Below are positions 33,400 through 41,512 of a DNA stretch of 64,000 nt, piece by piece; position 1 is the stretch's first letter; the number at the start of each line of letters is the position of its first letter. This DNA is from Paenibacillus sp. RUD330 (GTDB taxonomy: Bacteria; Bacillota; Bacilli; Paenibacillales; Paenibacillaceae): NCBI RefSeq assembly GCF_002243345.2, contig NZ_CP022655.2, positions 5,264,001 through 5,328,000 of the forward strand, in the 5' to 3' direction. A model generated the notes under the pieces. It ran no database searches and was not told where the DNA came from. It saw only the letters and a list, made by a program, of their open reading frames with translations. A program made the translations under genes and the position numbers.

Positions 33400-34674
33400 A
33401 TGAACCTCTCTCCTCCGCAAGCGAAGCGGCTCCACTACGGCTGGTTCGTGCTGGCCGTCACCTTCGTCACGCTGCTGGTGTCCGCAGGCGTCCGCTCCAT
33501 GCCGAGCCTGTTCATGCTGCCCTTCCAGAACGAATTCGGCTGGAGCAGGGGCAGCATCTCGGGCGTCGTCTCCATCGGGATCCTGCTGTACGGATTGGCC
33601 GGCCCCTTCTCGGCCGCCCTCCTGCTCCGATTCGGCATCAAGCGTGTCGTCGTGCTCTCTCTGGCCGCTCTGGCCGTCAGCCTGGCGCTGACTCCGCTCA
33701 TCACCCGCCTATGGCAGTTCGAGCTGCTCTGGGGCGTCCTGTCCGGCCTCAGCACCGGCATGATGGCCAACGTGCTCGGCGTGACCGTCGCCAGCCGGTG
33801 GTTCGTCAAGCGCCGCGGACTCGTCGTCGGCATGCTGACCGCCAGCGCCGCCACCGGGCAGCTGCTGTTCCTGCCGCTGCTGGCGAAGGTCACCGTCAGC
33901 TCCGGCTGGAGAACGGCAGTGCTGGCTGCGGTCGCGGCCGTCATTGCCGTCCTGCTGCTGGTCGCCCTGTTCATGAAGGACCATCCTCATCAGGCTGGCC
34001 TCGCTCCTTACGGATCCGACGACGCCTCGCCGCCTGAACCGTTCCGCGGCAATGTGTTCCTCGGCCCGCTGCAGGCGCTGCGCGATGCGGCCCGCACACC
34101 GGTGTTCTGGCTGCTCTCCGGCACCTTTTTCTTCTGCGGCTTCTCGACCAACGGCCTGATCGGCACCCATCTCATTCCCGCCTGCGGCGATGTCGGCATC
34201 GCCGCCGTGACGGCCGCCGGGCTGCTGGCGCTCATGGGCATGTTCGACCTCGTCGGCACGACCCTGTCGGGCTGGCTGTCCGATCGGTTCGACAGCCGCT
34301 GGCTGCTGTTCTGGTACTACGGGCTGCGCGGACTGTCCCTGCTCTTCCTGCCTTACGCCCTCAATGCGAGCCCCGTCCACCTGCTGATCTTCTCCGTCTT
34401 CTACGGGCTGGACTGGATCGCCACAGTCCCTCCGACCGTCAAGCTCGCCACAGAGGCGTTCGGCAAAGAGAAATCCGGCATGATCTTCGGCTGGATCGTC
34501 GTCTTCCATCAGATCGGCGCTTCAACGGCCGCTTACGGAGCCGGCCTGATCCGTGATTTCATGGGCAGCTACACCGCCGCCTTCGCGATGGCTGGCTTCG
34601 CCTGCCTGTTCGCGGCTCTCATGGCCGTCCGTATCCGAGCCGCCAGACCGGTCAGCGGCAGCCTGGAGGCTTGA
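33400..34674 (+). CDS. MFS transporter
   Basis: 424 residues, twelve predicted helices. The start HYGWFVLAVTFVTLLVSAGVRS and the cytoplasmic loop VASRWFVKRRGLVVGM match the oxalate/monocarboxylate-like MFS group (often exporters or organic-acid carriers). The second half repeats the pattern with GWLSDRFDSRWLL. The ATG at 33400 follows AAAGGCGG. Probably controlled by the upstream MarR. Substrate unknown. Confidence 0.85.
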   Translation: MNLSPPQAKRLHYGWFVLAVTFVTLLVSAGVRSMPSLFMLPFQNEFGWSRGSISGVVSIGILLYGLAGPFSAALLLRFGIKRVVVLSLAALAVSLALTPLITRLWQFELLWGVLSGLSTGMMANVLGVTVASRWFVKRRGLVVGMLTASAATGQLLFLPLLAKVTVSSGWRTAVLAAVAAVIAVLLLVALFMKDHPHQAGLAPYGSDDASPPEPFRGNVFLGPLQALRDAARTPVFWLLSGTFFFCGFSTNGLIGTHLIPACGDVGIAAVTAAGLLALMGMFDLVGTTLSGWLSDRFDSRWLLFWYYGLRGLSLLFLPYALNASPVHLLIFSVFYGLDWIATVPPTVKLATEAFGKEKSGMIFGWIVVFHQIGASTAAYGAGLIRDFMGSYTAAFAMAGFACLFAALMAVRIRAARPVSGSLEA

Positions 34675-34848
34675 AGCAGCTTGATCAAGAGGCTTCAGGA
34701 AGCTTAAATGCGGCTTGAAGCGCGGTCAGCCTGCGGCGGGCTCTGGTCTATGCCTCAGCCTCCCTGCAGGCGGCCTGCGGACGGCTTCCGGCCCGCTCCC
34801 CAGCCTCCGGCTTCAAGGCGGCAGACTATATAGTGGAATCACGGCAGG

Positions 34849-34889
34849 AAAGCCCGGCTGCGGATGACCTTCATCCATAGCCGGGCTTT
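34849..34889 (-). terminator. Terminator of the alkC operon
   Basis: Minus strand stem AAAGCCCGGC ... GCCGGGCTTT with an inner GGATG/CATCC hairpin; a short T run follows. Confidence 0.75.
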
Positions 34890-34893
34890 CGGA

Positions 34894-36006
34894 TTATACG
34901 CGCGCCTCTGCCGCCGACGGCATCGTCAGCTCGAACGGTCCGGCTGCGAGCTCGACGCCGTTGACCAGCACCTTCAGGGCATGGACGCCCGGGTAGTAGC
35001 GGCGGGTCGTGATCGGCTTCAAGGCATGATGCCGGGCGACGGCCGAGATTCCCGGCGGGTAGCTGCGCTCCGACAGCTTGAACCGCTTGCCCGAGAGGCT
35101 GCCGCTTGCCTTGACGAAGCCGATCTCGTATTCGATCCGCAGCGGCACGGATTTCTCTCCCCGATTGTGCACTTCAAAGGAAAATTCAAGCTCGCCCCCG
35201 AATTCCACCGACGGCGTCAGGATGCGGAACTGCTCCACGCCGGCATCGGCCGCGGCCGGATAGCCGAACAGCGCCAGCGCCTCCGGCAATCCCTGCTTGA
35301 GCAAGGTGCGGCAGCCGTGCTTCAGGATCCAGTCCGTCCGGGCCGAGCTTCCGATCTCGCGGACGGCCAGCGCCAGCACCCGCTGCGGGTGGTCTTTGGC
35401 GATATCGTTGAGATTGTTGGCGACGCTGCGCCTGACGTACTCGCTGGCATCGTCGAGCATCGTCTCCAGCAGGCTCAGCACAGGCTCGGGATCCCGGACG
35501 AACACCGGCAGCCTCGTCCCCCAGGGAAGCCGCGGGCGGCAGCCTTCGCTGGCGAGCCTCCTGACATGCTCGTCGGGGCTTTTCGACCAGACCGCGAGCC
35601 GCTCCATGACCGCCTCCGGGCGGCGCAGCAGGAACGGACGGATCGCGAATTCCGACGTCGAATACCGGCTGATCTCGGCCAATGCCGCGAGGGAGGCCGG
35701 TTCATGCTCGGGCTTCTCCATGCCCCTGAGCTCGATGAAATCGGGAAAGAAAATATATTCGACGCCCCGGAACTCTTTGGCCGCCTGGCATAAGAGATGC
35801 AGAGCCCGTTCATAGGATTCCGGCAGCGTGTCCCGCAGAGCGAGCGAGACGAGCCTCATTCTCTCCTTGAACGGAGCCTCTCCCCAAGGGTCGCGGCGAA
35901 CCAGGTCCATGAACCGTTCTGCCGGAAAGGCCGGCTCCAGCTTGCGGAACGCCTCCGCGACGGCTTCGAGCTTCTCATCGGTGTACAAATTGCGCAATGG
36001 CTCCAT
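34894..36006 (-). CDS. alkC: AlkC-type DNA alkylation repair protein
   Basis: 370 residues. The N-terminal two thirds are helical HEAT-like repeats (HVRRLASEGCRPRLPWGTRL, DASEYVRRSVANNLNDIAKDHP), the signature of AlkC/AlkD-type glycosylases that remove N3- and N7-alkylated bases. From about residue 255 the protein turns to beta strands (FGGELEFSFEVHNRGEKSVPLRIEYEI), an Ig-like domain known in AlkC and absent from AlkD. The start is 9 bases after the stop of the UDG-like gene, so the two form an operon. Base specificity is a family-level inference. Confidence 0.82.
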   Translation of the reverse strand: MEPLRNLYTDEKLEAVAEAFRKLEPAFPAERFMDLVRRDPWGEAPFKERMRLVSLALRDTLPESYERALHLLCQAAKEFRGVEYIFFPDFIELRGMEKPEHEPASLAALAEISRYSTSEFAIRPFLLRRPEAVMERLAVWSKSPDEHVRRLASEGCRPRLPWGTRLPVFVRDPEPVLSLLETMLDDASEYVRRSVANNLNDIAKDHPQRVLALAVREIGSSARTDWILKHGCRTLLKQGLPEALALFGYPAAADAGVEQFRILTPSVEFGGELEFSFEVHNRGEKSVPLRIEYEIGFVKASGSLSGKRFKLSERSYPPGISAVARHHALKPITTRRYYPGVHALKVLVNGVELAAGPFELTMPSAAEARV

Positions 36007-36015
36007 CGTTCGGCT

Positions 36016-37014
36016 TCACAACTCCTCTAGGTTTAATAAAGACCGCTCGGCTCCCATTCCATGAGGCTGATGGGCAAAATCCGGCTTGAAGTCCCGTATG
36101 CGCTCAAGCATGCCGGGCAGCGCGGCTTCAAACTGCGAATGGCGGCTGCCATTCGCGCCCGACGGATGCGGAAAGCCCCACAGCACCTGAGCTTCGGAAA
36201 GCCTTCCGTCTGCGGCAAGCAGCCGCAGCGCATCCTCGACGGCGCGGCCGAGGGGAATGATCAGAGGCTTGTCCACCGAGCTCAGCTCTGTCCCCATATG
36301 GCCCATCGCGATCTCGGCCAGCAGCGGGCTTCGTCCGAGCGGCGGACGATGGCCCGAGTAATTCGCCCCGTCCATGAATACCGGACAAGGCAGCACCGAT
36401 GTCGTATGGATCAAGGGGTGATCCAGCAGCTCAAATGGCTCCCCGGGCGAGCCATGCAGGTCTGGCTGCGCGGCAGGATTCCGCTCCTTCAACTCATCCG
36501 CAGCCCCATGCCCGTCAAGGCCTGCCGGAGAACCAGCAAGCCAGCCGGAGGCCGGCGAAGGCTTCCCCGCCGGTCCGCGAGCCGCTTGCTCCGCCGCTTC
36601 CCATTCCGCCAGCTTGCCGGGAAGGCCGAGCCGCTCCAGCATGGCCAGCAAGTCGCGCCTCATCGAGCCGGCGAATCTCGCTTCCCGCTTGGCCATCCGG
36701 CAAGCCTCGGGGGCATCCCGGCCATCGAGCAGGGCGCGGCGCATCGTCCGAAGCGAGATCTCCATCTGCCTCCAGCCGGGAGTGAGTCCGGCGATCAAGA
36801 CCTTCGCCCGGCTGCTCGCGATTTCATTGTGGGGCGCGTAATATTCCTGCAGTCTTCCTGCGCTTCTCAGCAGCAAGCCAGGGACCAGCAGCTCGCCGCG
36901 CCCGTACCGGTCGCGCTCCGGCAAAGACGCCATCACTTCCGCCGCACGGACGAAGGCATCCGGGCGGCGCAGGCGTTCCAGCCCCCGCAGCCGGTAGCCG
37001 CCGAGCTCAGCCAT
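36016..37014 (-). CDS. Uracil-DNA-glycosylase-superfamily-like protein, unassigned
   Basis: 332 residues. KVLIAGLTPGWRQMEISL resembles the GExPG motif 1 of the UDG superfamily and VLWGFPHPSGANGSRHSQF resembles the C-terminal HPS motif; between them lies HTTSVLPCPVFMDGANY. The catalytic Asp/Asn of classic UDGs is not obvious, so it may be a divergent family or a non-catalytic relative. A linker near 145-190 is low complexity (Gly, Ala, Pro). Its gene precedes alkC by 9 bases, which supports a DNA-repair role. AAGG lies 7 bases before the ATG. Confidence 0.6.
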   Translation of the reverse strand: MAELGGYRLRGLERLRRPDAFVRAAEVMASLPERDRYGRGELLVPGLLLRSAGRLQEYYAPHNEIASSRAKVLIAGLTPGWRQMEISLRTMRRALLDGRDAPEACRMAKREARFAGSMRRDLLAMLERLGLPGKLAEWEAAEQAARGPAGKPSPASGWLAGSPAGLDGHGAADELKERNPAAQPDLHGSPGEPFELLDHPLIHTTSVLPCPVFMDGANYSGHRPPLGRSPLLAEIAMGHMGTELSSVDKPLIIPLGRAVEDALRLLAADGRLSEAQVLWGFPHPSGANGSRHSQFEAALPGMLERIRDFKPDFAHQPHGMGAERSLLNLEEL

Positions 37015-37172
37015 GGCTGAGCCTTATGCGGACCAGATCCACCGGCTGCTGCCTTCCCCGCCGCACTCCGTCCTGACGCAGCGATCCGCTGCCGCGATTC
37101 CGTTCCCATCCGGAATGGTCCATTCCCGCCATTTATGTTCTCCCGTCTTTTCCCCATGCTGATCTACTTCCC

Positions 37173-37207
37173 ATTATACCCATGCAATGCTGACAGCTTG
37201 TTGTCAG
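37173..37207 (-). promoter_or_regulatory. Promoter and dyad of the UDG-like/alkC operon
   Basis: Minus strand TATAAT (plus 37173-37178) with the dyad CTGACA-(6)-TGTCAG (37190-37207) where the -35 should be. No normal -35, so the dyad may bind an activator or a repressor. The leader is about 150 bases long. Confidence 0.45.
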
Positions 37208-37281
37208 GAAACAAAAAATTCATCGCCCCGGGCATCGCCTCGAGCGGAATCGCCGAATCCCGCCCGTTGAGCCGAAAACGC

Positions 37282-37306
37282 AAAAAAACCGGGCTGCCCG
37301 CCCGGC
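37282..37306 (-). terminator. Terminator of the HD-GYP gene
   Basis: Minus strand CCGGGC-(5)-GCCCGG followed by TTTTTTT. Confidence 0.85.
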
Positions 37307-37329
37307 CGATTGCCGAAAACCTTGCCCCT

Positions 37330-38925
37330 TCAGGAGCTCTTCCGCTTCCCCAGACCCCGTTCTTCCATTTTCCCGCCGGGCAGAAGCCCTCCCGCGCGGG
37401 CGGGAGAATCGGGATCGGACGCGCCGGCTTGATCCACTCCGCCCATCGCATCGATGAACAGCTTGGCATACTCCGGGTCCCACTGCGTGCCGCTGCCTTC
37501 CTCCAGAATCCGGAGCGCACGGTCGATCGGCATCCCGCGCCTGTAAGGGCGGTCGGAGGTCATCGCATCGAAGGCGTCGGCCACGGCGATGATTCTGCCC
37601 ATCATCGGAATGTCCATCCCGCTCAGGCCGTCCGGGTATCCTTGGCCGTCGTAGCGTTCATGATGGGATCGGACGCCCGGCAGGAAGGCGGCCATCGCCT
37701 CCGCAGGCTCGATCTGCCTCAGGATATTCTCGCCCATGACCGTATGGAGCTTGATCTGGTCGAACTCCTCGTCGGTCAGGCGGCCTTCCTTGAGCAGCAC
37801 GCTGTCCCTGACCCCGATCTTGCCGATGTCATGCAGGAGCGCCGTCTTGTGCAGCGCATCGAGCGTCCAGGCATTCAGGCCGGCGGAGCGTCCGATCATG
37901 AGCGCATATCCGGCCACCCGGTCGGAATGGCCCGCCGTATAGGTATCCCGGGCATCGAGCGCGGCGGCAAGCGTCGAGAAGTAGCTCTGCAGCAGCTGCT
38001 CGTTCATCTTGGCGCGCTCCTCCAGGCTGCGGATCATATCGTTGAACCCGTCGACGAGCCGGGAGAATTCATCCGAGTAGAGATCCGGAACGGTTGCGCC
38101 CAGATCGCCTCGGCGGACCTGCTGCATCGTCCCGTACAGCTCCTCGATCGGCTGCTTGATGTTGCGTCCGAGCATCCAGGCGGCAAAGGAAGCGAAGCCG
38201 AGGCTGACGACCAGGACGAATCCCGACCAGCCCCAATCCTGGTTGTGCTGGCCGCTGCCATGGACGGCCTGGCGGATCTGCGTGGAGAGCAGGAACAGGA
38301 TGACGGGCAGCGTTCCGATGACGAATACGCTCAGCTGGAACTTCTGCTGGATCGGCACCAGCACCTTGCCCTCAAGCGACAGCCCGCTGATTCCCGCCTT
38401 GACGGCGCAATCGCGTATCTGCACGAGCACCGGCCGCACCGCCTGCACCGTCAGGAAGAATTCCACGAGCGCATGCAGGCAGGCGACGAGAAACGAAGCG
38501 ACTCCCGCAATGATCAGGAAGTAGGGCCTGATCGCAAGCCAGCCCGATTCCATGCTGATCGAGGATAGGATCAGGGCAGGCAGCATGAAGCCTAGCATAT
38601 GCGGTCCCATGATCCGCAGCACGGCGAGAATCGGCAGGCGATGGGCTCTCAGATAAGCGGCGCGAATCTCCGTTTCGCTGAACTGATCCGCCATGAACAG
38701 CTTGCGGATCGGCTGAAGATGGCTGCGGAACACAAGTCCCTCCAGCGATCCCATGATCAGCAGGGATATCAGCAGCACGGCGGTCACAACGGCCAGCTGC
38801 TCGCCCTCGACGCCGAGCGTGATCCATATGATAGCTCCCCCTACCCCCAATACGGCCAGGAGAGAGCCCGCCAAATAATTGCGAACCAGGTTCCGTTGAA
38901 ATTGACGGTAGCTGCTGGACAACAT
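37330..38925 (-). CDS. HD-GYP cyclic-di-GMP phosphodiesterase, membrane-bound
   Basis: 531 residues. Four to five membrane helices (to about 255), a HAMP region ending LVDGFNDMIRSLEERA, then an HD-GYP domain with HSDRVAGYA, LLHDIGKIG and SHHERYDGQGYPDGL, all metal and GYP residues intact. It should degrade cyclic-di-GMP, opposing the cyclase at 17495. The ATG at 38925 (MLSSSYRQF) has GAGG upstream; a longer frame starts at 38961. A Gly/Pro-rich tail follows the domain. Confidence 0.85.
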   Translation of the reverse strand: MLSSSYRQFQRNLVRNYLAGSLLAVLGVGGAIIWITLGVEGEQLAVVTAVLLISLLIMGSLEGLVFRSHLQPIRKLFMADQFSETEIRAAYLRAHRLPILAVLRIMGPHMLGFMLPALILSSISMESGWLAIRPYFLIIAGVASFLVACLHALVEFFLTVQAVRPVLVQIRDCAVKAGISGLSLEGKVLVPIQQKFQLSVFVIGTLPVILFLLSTQIRQAVHGSGQHNQDWGWSGFVLVVSLGFASFAAWMLGRNIKQPIEELYGTMQQVRRGDLGATVPDLYSDEFSRLVDGFNDMIRSLEERAKMNEQLLQSYFSTLAAALDARDTYTAGHSDRVAGYALMIGRSAGLNAWTLDALHKTALLHDIGKIGVRDSVLLKEGRLTDEEFDQIKLHTVMGENILRQIEPAEAMAAFLPGVRSHHERYDGQGYPDGLSGMDIPMMGRIIAVADAFDAMTSDRPYRRGMPIDRALRILEEGSGTQWDPEYAKLFIDAMGGVDQAGASDPDSPARAGGLLPGGKMEERGLGKRKSS

Positions 38926-39015
38926 GAAGACCTCGATTCCGTGCGCCGCAACTCGGAGCACCTTACATGAGCGAAGAGGGTCCTAGCCTCAGGGCCGGAC
39001 CTATTGCTCTTCTTA

Positions 39016-39043
39016 TTATCGCCCATAGAGTTGCATTTTGTTA
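39016..39043 (-). promoter_or_regulatory. Possible SigD-type promoter of the HD-GYP gene
   Basis: Minus strand TAAC - 16 bases - GGCGATAA, near the motility sigma factor pattern TAAA-N15-GCCGATAT. About 90 bases before the ATG. Suggestive only. Confidence 0.3.
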
Positions 39044-39093
39044 GATTTTGGCGAAACTAATGATTGTTTGTCGAATAATAGCCTTTTTCTTGC

Positions 39094-40008
39094 TTATTTA
39101 CCTAATAAGCGCCAGAGGCGGAGCCAGGAGCGCAGCCTCGGCTGACGCTGCACCCGGTCGACTTCCGCATAGGTGGTCAGCTCGATGCCGGCATCGCGGA
39201 TCGCATATCGGAAGTCGGCATCCTGCGGAAGAAGGAACTCCCATTCCCGCTTTTCCCAGGATGGAATGATGGCCGCCATCGCCTGATCGGGCGCGGCGGG
39301 ATGGATGTACGTCTCGACGATGCCTTCCGGCAGGGCATACAGCTTGCGGATCATCATCTCCTTGAAGGAATCGTACGTCTCTCCGGGCTCCGCATGATAG
39401 GAATGGCTGACCAGATAGTCGGGAACGGGAACGTTCAAGGCGTCGGCGAGCACGAGGACTTTATCCAATATCCCTTGGGCTCCCGGTATCGAAGCCAGAA
39501 ACTGGTCCTGCTCCCAGATCCGGCGGAACAGCCGGTACGGCAGCCTTCTTCGGGAGCATTCCCGCAGCGCCATCGGGAGGAAGCTTCTGCCCGTAGCAAG
39601 GCCGAACAGGCTGCCCATGTGATTGTCCGCATGAGAGACCGGGATGCCTGCCTCCCGGATCGCTTCGAACTGCGCCCTCATCTCCCTGCGGAGCTCGCGC
39701 GCATCGACGCGGCGTTCGAACTCCTCCACGGTGAGATGCAAGTACCCTTCCGCATCCTGCAGAGACTTTCCTCCGGTGAGGCTGCCCCATCTGTATCCGG
39801 GAAATTCGCTCGTGAAGGTCAGATGGGCCCCGATGTTGGCGGCGCCGGTCCGCCTGCACCATGCCGCCGCCTCGGAAAATGCGGGGGCGGGCGCCATGAT
39901 CGTCGCCGAGGAGACGAGCTTCTCTTCCAGCAGGCAGATGATCGCTTCGTTGGCGGCCCGGCTTTGGCCGAAGTCGTCGCAGTTAAGAATCAGTTTTTTG
40001 CTCCCCAT
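39094..40008 (-). CDS. ChbG/HpnK-type (YdjC) carbohydrate deacetylase
   Basis: 304 residues. KLILNCDDFGQSRAANEAI carries the metal Asp pair of the family; GAHLTFTSE and SHADNHMGS give the His ligands, and ETYIHPAAPD is the late block. ChbG removes an acetyl group from N,N'-diacetylchitobiose or related sugars so that they can be used. The start overlaps the end of the GPH symporter gene by 26 bases, so the two are coupled, which supports work on an imported oligosaccharide. Confidence 0.85.
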   Translation of the reverse strand: MGSKKLILNCDDFGQSRAANEAIICLLEEKLVSSATIMAPAPAFSEAAAWCRRTGAANIGAHLTFTSEFPGYRWGSLTGGKSLQDAEGYLHLTVEEFERRVDARELRREMRAQFEAIREAGIPVSHADNHMGSLFGLATGRSFLPMALRECSRRRLPYRLFRRIWEQDQFLASIPGAQGILDKVLVLADALNVPVPDYLVSHSYHAEPGETYDSFKEMMIRKLYALPEGIVETYIHPAAPDQAMAAIIPSWEKREWEFLLPQDADFRYAIRDAGIELTTYAEVDRVQRQPRLRSWLRLWRLLGK

Positions 40009-41290
40009 GCCGCTTCTCCTCCCGGTACAGCAATGATAGCGCCAGCGATACGGCCATGAGGCCGAGCGGCACGAGACTGATCAGCCAGCGGAAGGCCAGC
40101 TCCGGATCCGGTCCCGGGTCATGGCCGCTGACATACCCGAACATGCCGCCCACAATCCAGAAAGCCAGAGCGGATATGAGCCCGCTGGAACGGTTGATGA
40201 ATCCTCCGACTGCGGTATAGACTCCCTCCCGCCTCCTCCCGGTGCGCTCCGCGTCTTGATCGATGATATGCCCGTTCAGCACCGCCGGAGTCACCAGAAA
40301 TCCGGCCAGACCGAAGCCGATCGAGATTCCCGCCGCGATTCCCGTCCCGAGGCTTCCCGCGAACCAGAGCGGAATCGCCGTGACTCCGTACACGGCCAGC
40401 GACAGCCGCCAGCTCCGCAAGCCCCCGAGACGCCGGGCAATGAGATACCAGACCACGACCAGCGGTATGACGGAAACGAATACGGAGGCGAGCAGAATGG
40501 AAACCTGGCTCTCCGGAATATGCAGCGCATACTTGGCATAAAACGGAATCATGGAGCTGAGCAGCCCGTTCACGGTTTGGGCGAACGAATTCGCCAGATG
40601 GAAGATCCAGAAGTTGCGGTTGCGGAGCGTTTCGCGGAATGCTTGCCGCAGCGGCAGCGGAGCGGGGACGCGGGCTGCGGGGCTCTCCTGCAGATGCTTC
40701 AGAAAGACAAGCATGCATAGAAGGAAGAGAGCGGCGTACGCGACAGACATGCCGCTGAAGCCGACCGCCTTGAACAGCAGCGGCGTGGCCGCCGTGCCGA
40801 TCAGGATGGCCAGCATCTGGAAGCTCTGCTGGACGGCGGAGGCTTTGGCCCGGAGCGCGGCTCCGGCGAACAGCTCGGGAAGGAGGGAGCCGTAATTGAC
40901 CCAAAGGACGGATGAAGCGCTCTCGAACAGAATCAGCACGATCAGAAACCACCAGAACAGCTCTCCGGCAGCCGATGCTCCGGTAAGCCCGGGCGGGACG
41001 GAGAACATCAGCACGAACAGGATGGCGAACGCCGGCAGTCCTCCGTAGAGCCAAGGCTTGCGCCGGCCGCGGGGAGAGCGGGTCCGGTCGGACCAGTAGC
41101 CCAGAAGCGGCTGGTTGACCGCGTCCCATACGAGATAGACGGACCGAGCCAGCGTCGCAAGACCGATGCCGAGCCCCAGCTTCTCCACGTAGTAATAGCT
41201 GTAGAACGACGTGAAAGCCTGGCTCGGCACCATGATGGCGAACATTCCCAGCGCGTACATAAAGGTGGAATTCACGCGTTTGGACGACAT
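39983..41290 (-). CDS. GPH-family sugar:cation symporter (MFS)
   Basis: 435 residues, twelve helices. SVYLVWDAVNQPLLGYWSDRTRSPRGRRKPWL is the conserved N-terminal block of the glycoside-pentoside-hexuronide family, and NGHIIDQDAERTGRRREGVY the second. It should import a glycoside with Na+ or H+. GGGAG lies 8 bases before the ATG at 41290; a GTG three codons earlier is an alternative. It is coupled to the deacetylase, and the PerR box of the catalase lies upstream of it too. Confidence 0.85.
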   Translation of the reverse strand: MSSKRVNSTFMYALGMFAIMVPSQAFTSFYSYYYVEKLGLGIGLATLARSVYLVWDAVNQPLLGYWSDRTRSPRGRRKPWLYGGLPAFAILFVLMFSVPPGLTGASAAGELFWWFLIVLILFESASSVLWVNYGSLLPELFAGAALRAKASAVQQSFQMLAILIGTAATPLLFKAVGFSGMSVAYAALFLLCMLVFLKHLQESPAARVPAPLPLRQAFRETLRNRNFWIFHLANSFAQTVNGLLSSMIPFYAKYALHIPESQVSILLASVFVSVIPLVVVWYLIARRLGGLRSWRLSLAVYGVTAIPLWFAGSLGTGIAAGISIGFGLAGFLVTPAVLNGHIIDQDAERTGRRREGVYTAVGGFINRSSGLISALAFWIVGGMFGYVSGHDPGPDPELAFRWLISLVPLGLMAVSLALSLLYREEKRHGEQKTDS

Positions 41291-41390
41291 GATTCTCACT
41301 CCCGGCCGATGGAATTGCGGCAGCTCCGCAGCGGCTCCCGATGCTCTATATTACTTCACGGCCTGCCAGAAAAATCCTTCCGACAGTTTA

Positions 41391-41405
41391 TTATAATGAT
41401 TATAA
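41391..41405 (+). promoter_or_regulatory. PerR box
   Basis: TTATAATGATTATAA, a perfect 7-1-7 match to the PerR consensus TTATAAT-N-ATTATAA. It lies just upstream of the catalase -35 and about 100 bases upstream of the divergent symporter gene. Confidence 0.9.
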
Positions 41406-41412
41406 AAAAGTA

Positions 41413-41441
41413 TTGACTATCAAATTAGAAAGATATAAAGT
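41413..41441 (+). promoter_or_regulatory. Catalase promoter
   Basis: TTGACT (41413-41418) with TAAAGT at 17 bases (41436-41441), or TATAAA at 15 bases. The PerR box ends 7 bases before the -35. Confidence 0.6.
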
Positions 41442-41512
41442 TATGGCGACAGATTGAACTCATACATGGCGCTTATGCCGAAAAATTCGAGCCGAAGGAA
41501 GGGGAGCTTGCG

